A DNA stretch of 64,000 nt, from NCBI RefSeq assembly GCF_042186555.1, contig NC_133324.1:9074236-9138235 (forward strand). Direction: 5' to 3'. Numbering within the stretch: the stretch's first letter is position 1; the number at the start of each line of letters is the position of its first letter. The notes under the pieces were generated by a model that saw nothing but the letters and a program-made list of their open reading frames with translations, had not been told where the DNA came from and searched no databases. Below, in pieces: positions 25,987-36,480 of the stretch. Position numbers and translations under genes: made by a program. This DNA comes from Aquarana catesbeiana (taxonomy: Eukaryota; Chordata; Amphibia; Anura; Ranidae).

Positions 25987-26062
<76 letters not shown>

Positions 26063-26274
26063 GTCTAGCCAAGCCTATACCTGATGTAGGCCATTGCCTG
26101 AGTGCGTGTTCAAAAACACTTTCAGCCAGGCAGGTGACTCACTGAGCTGCAGTTCATAAAATATATATCCACTGCATTGTATTCCAGCCAAGCCTATACC
26201 TGACTGTAGGCCATTCCTTGAGTGCGTGTTCAAAGACATTTTCAGCCAGGCAGGTGACTCACTGAGCTGCAGTG

Positions 26275-26337
<63 letters not shown>

Positions 26338-26507
26338 AGCCAAGCTATCCTGACTGTAGGCCATTGCCTGAGTGCGTGTTCAAAGACACTTTCAGCCAGG
26401 CAGGTGACTCACTAAGCTGCAGTGCATTTAATATACCGTATTTATTGGCGTATAACATGCAACACGCGTTTTTCCAAAAGTTCTTTGGTGTAGGCCTTTT
26501 TTGAGAA

Positions 26508-28380
26508 GTGTGCAGCAGATCACACTGTTGCTGTTTGCAACATATGTCTGAAGCGTATCAAGCAAAACAGCAGCCGCTTGGGCACCACATGCTTGACCAG
26601 ACATATGTCGAGCTCCCATGCCCGTTGGCAACAGTACTTAAAAGACCCACACCAAACAACAAGGTGGACCTCTCCTTGCTCCTCATCAGCTGGGATATCC
26701 AATCCCACTATACCCTCAGTCCTGTCAGTAACCAGCACTGACAGGAATGAAGGTGTATAATTAGGTTTGCCAAGTAATTGCGGGCAATCTGCTATCGCTA
26801 CACCAACATCCATTTGTAGCAGGCAAATTTCCCTACCCCAGTTGCTAAACCGGTGAAAGAAATTCTGTCCCAGCCACCCACATGCTCAGCAGCTGAATTC
26901 TAGTTTGGCTAAATTGCTAGCACTCCAACTGCTGCCTTTTCAGCTGGTAGATTCTGCCACCTTTCGAGAACTTGTGGAATGTGCGGTACCTCAGTGGCAG
27001 GTTCCCAAACGCCAATTTTTTTCTCGTAAGGCAATTCTGGCTCTCTACCGACATGTGGAAGGCAATGTCTTGGCCTCATTGGAAAGGGCGGTCAGTGGTA
27101 AGGTGCATATTACTGCTGACTCATGGTCCAGCAGGCATGGACAGGGACCTTACCATTCTTTCACAACGCACTGGGAAACCCTGCTGGCAGCTGGGAAGGA
27201 TGCAGGACAGGGTGCAGTATTGTTGGAGCTTGTTCCGCCACCACGCCTCCAAAATGCTGGTAGTGGTGATTCTGCCACACCTCTCTCCTCCACCCCCTCC
27301 TCTTCTTCTTCCTCTATGGCCTCTTCCTGTGCAGATTTTTCCTCAGAACCAGCAGTGCTCCGTAGGCGTTCTAGAGGCTACGCAAGCACCCAGGCAAAAA
27401 GATGCCATGCGGTGCTTGAGTTGGTCTGCTTCGGGGACAGGAGCCATACTGGGACAAAGATTCTGTCAGCTCTGCAGGGGCAGGCTCAGAGGTGGTTGAC
27501 GCCATGCCAGCTTCAGCCAGGAATGGTGGTTTGCGACAATGGCACCAGCCTCCTTTCTGCCCTCTGACAGGGACACTTCACCCATGTGCTCTGTTTGGCT
27601 CATGTCCTTAATTTGATGGTGCAGCGGTTCTTGTGCAGGTACCAGAGCTTAGAGGATATCCTGAGGCAGGCCAGGAAAGTCTGTGGGCATTTTCGACGGT
27701 CATAAAATGCCAGTGCTCGGCTGGCTGACCTTCAAAAGGAATGCAACCTGCCCAAGAACGGCCTCATCTGTGACATGCCCACCAGGTGGAACTCAAGGGG
27801 TCAGGGGGGCTTGGCTTTTTTTCACCACACCAGTTGCTCATGATCAAGGATACATGCACTGTCCTGTCACCATTTGAGGAGGCCACGAGGATGGTGAGCA
27901 GTGACAGTGCATGCATCAGTGATACTGTCCCTCTTGTCTACCTGTTGGAGCACACGCTGCGTGGAATAATGGACAGGGCACTTGAGGCAGAACAGAGGGA
28001 GGAAGAGGAGGACTTCTAAAGGCCCCCTTTATCCAGACAGTATTCCTGCGGGCCCGCCAATCTCACAGGAAGAGGAGGAGGAGGATGAGGATTGTGTCAG
28101 CATGGAGGTGGAGCCTAGCACTTAGCATCAGCAGCAGTCTTTGAGGGATCATTTACAGTTCCCAGAAACCCATGGACTTGTACGTGGCTGGGAGGAGGCG
28201 GCTGTGGATCAGGTCATCCTTAGTGACCCAGAGGACTCCGGATCGAATGCCTCAGCAAACCTACACTGCATGGCCTCCCTGCATGGCCTACGGAAGGATG
28301 CTGTCATTTTACATCAGAAGGACTTTTTCCCCCTTTTCCACACAATGGATCCTGCCATTCCTTCTGTCCAGTGATTGGAG
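26508..28380 (+). pseudogene. hAT-1 transposase relic (BED finger plus catalytic core)
   Basis: The BED-type zinc finger comes first (about 26530-26640: CNICLKRI ... LGTTCLTRH ... SSSH). The RNase H-like catalytic core follows, with ITADSWSSRHGQ (about 27110) carrying the first Asp and VVCDNGTSLLSAL (about 27530) the second. Next are the RWNS region (about 27785) and an acidic linker (about 28060-28230). Stops and frameshifts occur at about 26760, 27567, 27703, 28019 and elsewhere. The C-terminal dimerisation domain is not visible. It aligns throughout with hAT-2, which is better preserved. Confidence 0.88.
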
Positions 28381-28639
28381 TTTCCACCTTGATTGGACTA
28401 TTTTCTGTTTCTTTTAGTTAGTTTTTTGCGCTGCACTTACCTTTGCTTTTATTACTAGAGAGAGACCCCCAGACTGACCTCATTAGCCTCGTACAGCTAG
28501 GGGACCGGTTAAGCCCCACAAAGAAGGAACAGGCTTAAACGCTTCTGTGGGAGAAACAGGTAATTTTCTCCCAAAAACCGGGCTACATGACCCTGGTTGT
28601 GCATAAGGTAGAGACCCCTGGAAGCACCCCTTAGACAGC

Positions 28640-29791
28640 CCCCCACCATATCCCTGAAGTAGTCCGAGAAGAGTCATTGAGCCCTCTGACAGCCCTTGGG
28701 CCTCATCTGTAGTCCTGGTGCCTAAGAAAAATGGAACTACCCAGTTCTGCGTGGACTACAGGCGACTCAATGAGAAGACCACCACTGACGCCTACCCGAT
28801 GCCCAGGGTGGATGAACTGCTAGATCGTATAGCCAGGGGACGTTATTTAACTACAATAGACCTGTGTAAGGGCTATTGGCAGATTCCCCTGGCCGAGGAT
28901 GCTATCCCCAAGTCAGCATGTGTTACCCCGTTTGGCCTGTACCAGTCTAAGGTAATGTCATTCGGGATGAAAAATGCCCCGGCTACCTTCCAACACATGG
29001 TGGATATGCTCCTCGATGGCTTTCAGGATTTTGCATGTGCATACCTGGATGACATTGCGATCTACAGTGGGTCTTGGGAGGAGCACCTGGTTCATGTAGG
29101 GGTGGTTCTGGACAAAATTTGGGTCGCAGGCCTGACCTTAAAACTAGACAAGTGCCATCTAGGTATGGCGGAGGTGCAGTACCTGGGACACTGAGTGGGG
29201 TGTGGGAACCAGAGACCAGAGCCAGCAAAGGTAGAGGCAGTAGCTAATTGGCCCACACCCCATACTAAGAACCAGGTATTGGCCTTCTTGGGGACTGCAG
29301 GGTACTACTGACCTTTTGTCCCTGATTATAGTGCTATCGCCAAGCCCCTGACTGACCTGACAAAAAATAATTTACCTAGCCAAGTCCTGTGGTCTCCAGC
29401 TTGTGTTTCTAGCCCTCAAGCAAGCACTTAACTGTCCCCTGTCTTGGCTGCCCCAGTACCCAACAAACGTTTCCTTGTCCACACAGACGCTTCCATGTTT
29501 GGACTGGGGGCTGTGCTGAGCCAAATCAGGGAGGATGGAAGAGAACACCCCATCGCATACCTGAGCAGAAAGCTATTACCTCGGGAAGTGAGCTATGCAG
29601 CAGTGGAGAAGGAATGCTTGGCCCTGGTCTGGGCCCTTAAAAAGTTGAACCCTTATTTGTACGGACAGGAATTTTCATTAGTCACCAACCACAACCCATT
29701 GGTCTGGCTTAACCGGGTCTCAGGAGACAATGGCAGGTTGCTGTGGTGGAGCTTAGCCCTGCAACCATACAACTTCACCATCAGCTACTGA
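28640..29791 (+). pseudogene. Gypsy-1 pol: reverse transcriptase and RNase H
   Basis: Ty3/gypsy RT motifs run in order: SSVVLVPKKNG (about 28708), FCVDYRRLNEKT, YLTTIDLCKGYWQIPL, SACVTPFGLYQ, FGMKNAPATFQ, then the catalytic box AYLDDIAIYS (about 29040) and LKLDKCHLG. A TGA at 29192-29194 interrupts the frame, which continues as FLGTAGYY with a further TGA near 29309. RNase H follows with VHTDASMFGLGAVLSQ, EKECLALVWAL and a tail reading PGK..NADGLS (about 29790-29830). The 3' LTR begins only about 100 bp later, so no integrase lies downstream. Several stops make it inactive. Confidence 0.92.
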
Positions 29792-29931
29792 CCCGGTAAG
29801 CAAAAAAAAAAATGCTGATGGGTTGTCCTGGCAAACAGACGTCACTCTGGCCTCCTAGTTCCGGACATCCCCAAGTTGACCTGAGAAGGATCAAGCCGGG
29901 TCTGCCGGAGTGTCCCACAAGGAGGGAGCCA

Positions 29932-30724
29932 TGTGACAGGAGTCACTTTTGGGTGCAGGGTGACCAAGAAAATAAAGTACCCTGTATCTGCCATATTAGA
30001 AATAGTGGCTGATTCATAATGCTGGGACAAATACTGTTAGGAGATGCTGATGTCAATTTCAGCCACCTGTTTCTGTCTGTGTCTGCTATAATGTAAATTA
30101 GTCTAGTATGACTTGTCACAGCTTCTAAAGAGTCTTTTCATCCAGTGTGCTAATTAACCCTGCAATTGTATTGAGATGTATGATAATGTGTATTGTATAG
30201 CAGGTGAGCTAGGAGACCTAAAGTCTGTCCTAAAGGTCATGTCTCTGAGTCACCTAGGCTGTCTAAAGAATTAGATAATTAGCTTATGTTAATTAGGTTT
30301 CTGGTGAGAGGTTGTAGTTTCATCCTGCGGTATATATTTGTGTGAGATCTCAAAATAAAGAGTCAGTCCTGTTTGACCCTCAAGACCAGTGGTTCTCAAC
30401 TCCGGTCCTCAGGACCCACTAACAGGCCAGGTTTGCAAGATAACTGAAATACATCACAGGTGATATCATTTGCTGCTCAGTGATTGCAGTATTCTAGTCT
30501 GCATCTCCCCAAGGTAATACATAAAATCTGGCCTGTTGGTGGGTCCTGAGGACTGGAGTTGAGAACCACTGCTCAAGACAGAGCCTCATCTCGTACTTGG
30601 AGGGGAGAATTATTCTTATGGGTTTCTTATTCGGCTGGTTGAAGTGTTTGGTAGCTGCCTTTGTGTTCAGGAATGGAATGTCCTAAACGACTTTAACCCC
30701 TTTCATACTCGGGCTGTCGTTACA
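29932..30724 (+). repeat. Gypsy-1 3' LTR (with MITE)
   Basis: It starts tgtgacaggagtcac and ends ctgtcgttaca, preceded by a purine-rich tract (caaggagggagcca) that fits a polypurine primer. It matches the 5' LTR except for the inserted 185-bp MITE and scattered substitutions. Confidence 0.92.
30387..30571. mobile_element. 185-bp hAT (Charlie-like) MITE with 8-bp target duplication
   Basis: It begins cagtggttctcaactccggt and ends accggagt-like inverted sequence (ctggagttgagaaccactg), giving inverted termini of about 18 bp. The 8-bp flank ctcaagac is duplicated (30379-30386 and 30572-30579). The 5' LTR has a single ctcaagac at the same place and so preserves the empty site. 'CAGTGGTTCTCAA' ends are typical of hAT-Charlie elements. 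No coding capacity. Confidence 0.95.
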
Positions 30725-31563
30725 CTCTGTAACCCACACCACAAAGGACAAATATCTAAATTGCTTGATGAATATTTTAAGCTTAATGATAATGCAGAAA
30801 TGACGTGTTTCTCAATAATGTTACGGATTTGTTTATGTTGTCGCGAAAACCGCATAATAATGTGCATGGGATCTGTTTGTTTCTTGCTTTTTGACAGCAA
30901 AGTTTCAAGGGTTTGTGTGATGGTTCGATTATAGGCTTTATGTAAACAAGAATGGCTATATCCTCTCTCCAGAAGACGATTCTGGAGCTTACCAGCTTCC
31001 ATTTTGAATATGTCATTGGAAGAGTTTCTCCGCAAACGGAGATATTGTCCGTATGGGATAGAATTTTTTAAGGAGCTTGGATGAAAGCTCTCCGCATGTA
31101 ATCTGGTATTGCCTGCAGTGTTTTTTCTGTAGAGTGTGCTAGTTAGATTTCCCTGTGTGCCACAATCAATCTTAACATCTAGAAAGGTCACGGATCTAGC
31201 ATTGTAGCTCATGGTAAATTTTAAATTGAGACTGTTAGTGTTTATATGATCAAAAAACTGGATTAGAAGGTCCTCAGGTCCTTCCCAGATGATGAAGATG
31301 TCATCAATGTACCTGAGCCACGTGGTGACATGGCCCAGGTACACCGCAAGATCCTCGTCACTGAAAAGTGATTGCTCCCACTCCCCCAGGTACAGATTGG
31401 CGTAGGATGGGGCACAACATGTCCCCATCTCTACGCCTTGTACCTGGATGTAGTGGGAGCCATCAAAACAAAAATAGTTTTTATGCAAAATGTAGTCAAG
31501 TCCGCCTACAATGAAATTATTAAGAACATTGTCATAGCGTGATTCCTGCTGCAATACATCCAA
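30725..31563 (-). pseudogene. Penelope-like element reverse transcriptase, C-terminal part
   Basis: A minus-strand frame of about 280 codons carries Penelope-type RT motifs: GTCCAPSYANLYLG (about 31400), then the catalytic box RYIDDIFIIW (about 31295-31320), NLKFTMSYNARSVTFLDVKI and a thumb region ending KYSSSNLDICPLWCG. These elements insert by target-primed reverse transcription and normally carry a GIY-YIG endonuclease after RT. None is present because the frame is cut by the gypsy-1 LTR at 30724. The N-terminal RT half is also missing or degraded upstream of 31563. This is a decayed, truncated copy. Confidence 0.9.
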
Positions 31564-33435
31564 AAATATCCAGGCCTCAACGAGTCAATTTCATATGTTT
31601 CATTTCTCAATGGTTTTAGCTCGGGTAAGACCAGTTAAGATTGCGCGACCGGAGGGGCATGGATATAGATGTTAAAGATGGAGATTTTTCCCTTTTCTAG
31701 GACACCATCAGTAATTACCAATCTCTGTTTCATGAGATTTTATGATAATATATAGGTCCTCACATTAGTATTGTTTATCATTGGGATATGAAATTGTACT
31801 TTCTCCCAGCTTAACAATACATGTATATACTGTATACGTTTATTTTATTATTCAACATTTTTCCTTATGTGAATACTAATAATATTGAAAGGCCTCTATG
31901 CTTTTTCCTTTTGTGTTCATGCCTTCCGATACGCGCAATTGATATGGGTCACTATACTTTGTAAAAATACCCCAGGAAAATCTTTATATTTCTCCATTGA
32001 TGCCCAATTTACTATTTAGATGTTATACAGTGTACCTTTATTGACCAACATGCTAATCTAATTTACGATCATGAATCTACAATAAAAAGAGCAGTGTAGC
32101 AATTACTATACTATTAATAAAGCAATGATTATACAATAACAATTTTGACCAAGAAAGTAATGTATAAATTTGAGTAGATTGATAGTGCATTATTATATTA
32201 TCACCATTATTGTTATTTTTTCATTTTGTATTTATTATGTTTTTCTTTAATCCTCAGATCCTGGATTGCTGTGGTCTTGCCCTCCCTCTGCCTCCTACGG
32301 GGTATCCCCTTGGTCTGGTGGCTTCCCGGCAGGGTGGTGGGGATGAGTTATCACGTCTCCCCCCACTAAGCAGCACCCACACTTTTTTCATCTGCCACTG
32401 TTGGGAGCTCTAGCCCTGCCAGCAGCGTTCCGTGATCACCGTTGGACTGGGGAATTATGTCACGCACGTGCGCGGCACGGTCTCCTGCATCATGCAGGGA
32501 GAGCCTCGGCAGCGCATGTGCACAGCACGTTCTCGGTCAAGTGATTTGAGTCGGAGGCGAGCGAGGAGTCCGGGGCATTTTGCCTTCCGGAACACCGAGG
32601 TAGCCACAGAAGGGCCGCAATCAGCCTTTTCTGGGAGGGGGGTACTGGGAAGCAGGCCACCTGTATATTGTTATCCATTAATAACTGGGACACATAAGAA
32701 GTGCACTAGCTGGAGATTTATCAGGGATACCCTGATGAGCAGAGCTGATGTGAAGCCTATGCACCTATGCATGTACCTCAGACCATATGATAAGAATGTA
32801 TGGCAATACATTTTGGATTGCAGTAGATGGTGACCGCGCACTGCGGTTGCTATACATACACACTTTGTTTATAATACTGTTTCTAAACAGTCCGTATGCC
32901 TTTTTTTATTATTTAGAGCTTTCAGCTATTTGTATTCATTCTAAACCAATGGACCTGAAGCCTCATATTCCAGAGGCCACAGCGTTCTAACAACCCTTAC
33001 ATAGTAATTAGGTATTCAGCAATGATGTCATTGCATTTTTTAGCACTATTCAGCACCTTGATTTTCTTGTGCACATTTCTCACTTATTCACTGTTGTATT
33101 ATCACACTGTTAATTTACTATTCACTTCATTTTTTATTTTTCATTCATTTTTGATCACCTCATCAATGGCACTGATGATTTTTTATCACATTTATTATTA
33201 TTATTATTCACTTTTCACTTTTTTCACACATTTTCTACAATCTTCATTTTTTCAATCATTTCATCGCATTATTTAAATTTTTTTTCATCCCCTTTTCACA
33301 CCCATATAATTAATATTTTACCCAACACTGTTCACTGATTTAATTCTATGACACTTATTATCATGCATTCCTTCACATATTGTTTCTTTGAACACAAATA
33401 CTTATATTAGAGCACCAATCCGTATTGAACACTCT
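31564..33435. other. Unassigned AT-rich region, possibly the rest of the Penelope copy
   Basis: No domain is recognisable. 31564-31760 may continue the Penelope coding region in broken frames. 32250-32760 is GC-richer with scattered CpGs. 33000-33420 is simple AT-rich sequence dominated by ttcattt and cactt runs. The piggyBac insertion at 33436 indicates that the sequence once continued into 40049. Confidence 0.4.
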
Positions 33436-33439
33436 TTAA

Positions 33440-34419
33440 CCACTTCAGCCCCGGAAGGATTTACCCCCTTCCTGACCAGAGCTTTTTTGCGATTCGGCAC
33501 TGCGTCGCTTTAACTGACAATTGCGCGGTCATGCGACGTGGCTCCAAAACAAAATTGACGTCCTTTTTTTCCCACAAATAGAGCTTTCTTTTGGTGGTAT
33601 TTGATCGCCTCTGCGATTTTTATTTTTTGCACTATAAACAAAATAAGAGCGACAATTTTGAAAAAAATGCATTATTTTTTACATTTTGCTATGATAAATA
33701 TCCCCCAAAAATATATAAAAAAAAACATTTTTTTTCTTCAGTTTAGGCCGATCGTATTCTTCTACATATTTTTGGTAAAAAAAAATCGCAATAAGCGTTT
33801 ATTAATTGGTTTGCGCAAACTTTATAGTGTTTACTAAATAGGGGATAGTTTTATGGCATTTTTATTAATAATTTTTTTTTTACTAGTAATGGCGGCGATC
33901 AGCGATTTTTATTGTGACTGCGACGTTATGGCGGACATGTCGGACATTTTTGACACATTTTTGGGACCATTGTCGTTTATACAGCGATCAGTGCGATTAA
34001 AAATGCACTGATTACTGTGTAAATGACACTGGCAGTGAAGGGGTTAACCACTAGGGGGCAGGGAGGGGTTAAGTGTGTCCTAGGGGAGTGATTACTAACT
34101 GTAGGGGGATGGGCTGTGTGGGTGACGTCACTGATCTCTGCTCCGATGACAGGGAGCAGAGATCGAGTGACACTTGTCACTAGGCAGAACGGGGAGATGC
34201 TGTTTACAACGGCATCTCCCCATTCATCCGCTCCGTGAGGCGATCGCGGGTATCCCCACGGCGATCGAGTCCGCGGGACCCGCGACCCGACTCACGGAGC
34301 TCCCGGCCGGCGCGCACGCACGGGCACGGCGGGAAATTCAAATGGACGTACAGGTACGCCCATTTGCCCAGCCATGCCGCTCTGCCGACGTACATCAGCG
34401 TGCGCCGGTCGGCAAGCGG
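33440..34419. mobile_element. 980-bp TTAA element (piggyBac-type, non-autonomous)
   Basis: It is flanked by TTAA at 33436-33439 and 34420-34423. Ends are ccacttcagccccggaagg on the left and, read inward from the right, ccgcttgccgaccggc, so only the first few bases are inverted. No transposase. The same family, with coding sequence for a piggyBac cysteine-rich domain, occurs immediately to the right, which supports the piggyBac assignment. Confidence 0.8.
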
Positions 34420-34857
34420 TTAACCACTTCAGCCCCAGAAGGATTTACCCCCTTCCTGACCAGAGCACTTTTTACAATTTGGCACTGCGTCGCTTTAACT
34501 GCTAATTGTGCGGTCATGCAATGCTGTACCCAAACGAAATTTGCGTCCTTTTCTTCCCACAAATAGAGCTTTCTTTTGATGATATTTGATCACCTCTGCC
34601 GTTTTTATTTTTTGTGCTATACACGGAAAAAGACAGAAAATTTTGAAAAAAAATTATATTTTCTACTTTTTGTTCTAAAAATAATCCAATAAACTCAATT
34701 TTAGTCATACATTCGGCCATAATGTATTCGGCCATATGTCTATGGTAACAAAAATGTCAATAAGTGTATATTTATTGGTTAGCGCAAAAGTTATAGTGCC
34801 TACAAACTAGGGTACATTTTCTGGAATTTACACAGCCTTTAATTTATGACTGCCTAT

Positions 34858-36480
34858 GTCATTTCTTGAGGTGCTAAAATGGCAGGGCAGTACAAAACCC
34901 CCACAAATGACCCCATTTTGGAAAGTAGACACCCCAAGGAAATTGCTGAGAGGCATGTTGAGCCCATTGAATATTCATTTTTTTTGTCCCAAGTGATTGA
35001 ATAATGAAAAAAAAAATACAAAAAATTGTCACTAAATGATATATTGCTCACACAGGCCATGGGCATATGTGGAATTGCACCCCAAAATACATTTAGCTGC
35101 TTCTCCTGAGTATGAGGATACCACATGTGTGGGACTTTTTGGGAGCCTAGCCGTGTACGGGGCCCCGAAAACCAATCACTGCCTTCAGGATTTCTAAGGG
35201 CGTAAATTTTTGATTTTACTCCTCACTACCTATCACAGTTTTGAAGGCCATAAAATGCCCAGATGGCATAAAACCCCCCAAATGACTCCATTTTGGAAAG
35301 TAGACATCCCAAGCTATTTGCTTTGAGGCATGTTGAGTCCATGGAATATTTTATATTTTGACACAAGTTGCGGGAAAGTGACAATTTTTTTTTTTGCACA
35401 AAGTTGTCACTAAATGATATATTGCTCACACAGGCCATGGGCATATGTGGAATTGCACCCCAAAATACATTTAGCTGCTTCTCCTGAGTATGGGGATACC
35501 ACATGTGTGGGACTTTTTAGGAGCCTAGCCGCGTACGGGGCCCCGAAAACCAATCACTGCCTTCAGGATTTCTAAGGGTGTAAATTTTTGATTTCACTCT
35601 TCACTGCCTATCACAGTTTCGGAGGCCATGGAATGCGCAGGTGGCACAATACTCACTATACCGCTCAGCAAATAGCTTGGGGTGTCTACTTTCCAAAATG
35701 GGGTCATTTGGGGGGGGGGTTTTGTCACCTGGGCATTCCATGGCCTCCGAAACTGTGATAGGCAGTGAAGAGTGAAATCAAAAATGTACGCCCTTAGAAA
35801 ACCTGAAGGCGGTGATTGGTTTTCGGGGTCCCGTGCGCGGCTAGGCTCCCAAAAAGTCCCACACATGTGGTATCCCCATACTCAGGAGAAGCAACAGAAT
35901 GTATTTTGGGGTGTAATTTCACATATTCCCATGGCATGTTTGAGCAATGTATCATTTAGTGACAACTTTGTGCACAAAAAAAAAAATTGTCTCTTTCCCG
36001 CAACTTGTGTCACAATATAAAATATTCCATGGACTCGACATGACTCTCAGCAAATAGCTTGGGGTGTCTACTTTCCAAAATGGGGTCATTTGGGGGGGGG
36101 TTTTGCCACCTGGGCATTCCATGGCCTCCGAAACTGTGATAGGCAGTGAAGAGTGAAATCAAAAATGTACACCCTTAGAAATCCTGAAGGCGGTGATTGG
36201 TTTTCGGGGCCCCGTACGCGGCTAGGTTCCTAAAAAGTCCCACACATGTGGTATCCCCATACTCAGGAGAAGCAGCTAAATGTATTTTGGGGTGCAATTC
36301 CACATATGCCCATGGCCTGTGTGAGCAATATATCATTTAGTGACAATTTTTTGTATTTTTTTTTTCATTATTCAATCACTTGGGACAAAAAAAATGAATA
36401 TTCAATGGCAACATGCCTCTCAGCAATTTCCTTGGGGTGTCTACTTTCCAAAATGGGGTCATTTGGGGGGGGTTTGAACT
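34858..36480. repeat. 1.6-kb palindrome of about 390-bp tandem units
   Basis: The left half has two direct units marked by aaatgac(c/t)ccattttggaa, then catatgtggaattgcacccc (35066, 35443) and ccacatgtgtgggacttttt. The right half (about 35670-36480) carries the same units inverted, with the turn near 35665. Each arm spans roughly 800 bp and the identity looks high by eye. There are no genes; frames within are repeated on both strands. Confidence 0.9.

Larger units (their letters stand above)
25109..25988. mobile_element. 880-bp TIR element inserted in a (TA)n tract
   Basis: Inverted termini of about 27 bp, ccgtatttattggcgtataa then cacgcac, at 25109 and (inverted) ending at 25988, with one mismatch. 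The flanks are (TA)n, so the target duplication cannot be resolved. No transposase is present. Inside are a 16-bp perfect palindrome (25209-25224), a hairpin of about 330 bp and a 30-bp minisatellite. A lone copy of the same terminus lies at 26437. Termini of this kind ('gtataa.acgcac') recur in many vertebrate genomes. I do not assign a superfamily. Confidence 0.85.
24061..26333. repeat. Microsatellites within hAT-1 (TA)n and (GATA)n
   Basis: Long (TA)n runs lie at about 24382-24451, 24698-24727, 25049-25107, 25989-26053 and 26279-26333. A (GATA)n run lies at about 24611-24652, and mixed ATAG/ATCT runs at 24055-24128. They sit at corresponding positions of successive subterminal units, so they probably expanded from an AT seed in the ancestral unit. 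Length is likely polymorphic and assembly-sensitive. Confidence 0.9.
23940..26433 (+). repeat. hAT-1 subterminal tandem repeats
   Basis: Degenerate units of about 100-120 bp repeat the core 'ttcagccaggcaggtgactc', 'actgagctgcagt' and '(ac)tgactgtaggccatt(g/c)c'. Each is followed by an AT run. The first units read ctaatatac(c/t)tcaggcaggc and tatatatgcatcccgg. The same order (caggcaggca, gctgcagta, tatatatcccagttttgtg) is found on the minus strand of hAT-2 near 63600-63700. The repeats therefore belong to this hAT lineage and are not random low complexity. Confidence 0.8.
23608..28380 (+). mobile_element. hAT-1: hAT transposon with subterminal repeats, 3' end lost
   Basis: The 5' end tagggatgagctgtctg matches the terminus of hAT-2 at 51101 (tagggatgagcttcgag). 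The expected 8-bp target copy would be ctggagaa (23600-23607), but the matching right copy is not found because the 3' terminus is missing. Order: 5' end, AT-rich subterminal tandem repeats (about 23940-26433) with an inserted TIR element, then a decayed transposase (26508-28380). It sits inside gypsy-1 gag, so it is younger than gypsy-1. Confidence 0.8.

Noticed and set aside
32725..32760. A perfect-looking CTGATGAG hammerhead core at about 32731
   Set aside because: The CTGATGA overlaps the arm of a hairpin (atcaggg/ccctgat), and the downstream bases read GAAG with no consistent stems. I see no second copy and no element boundary.
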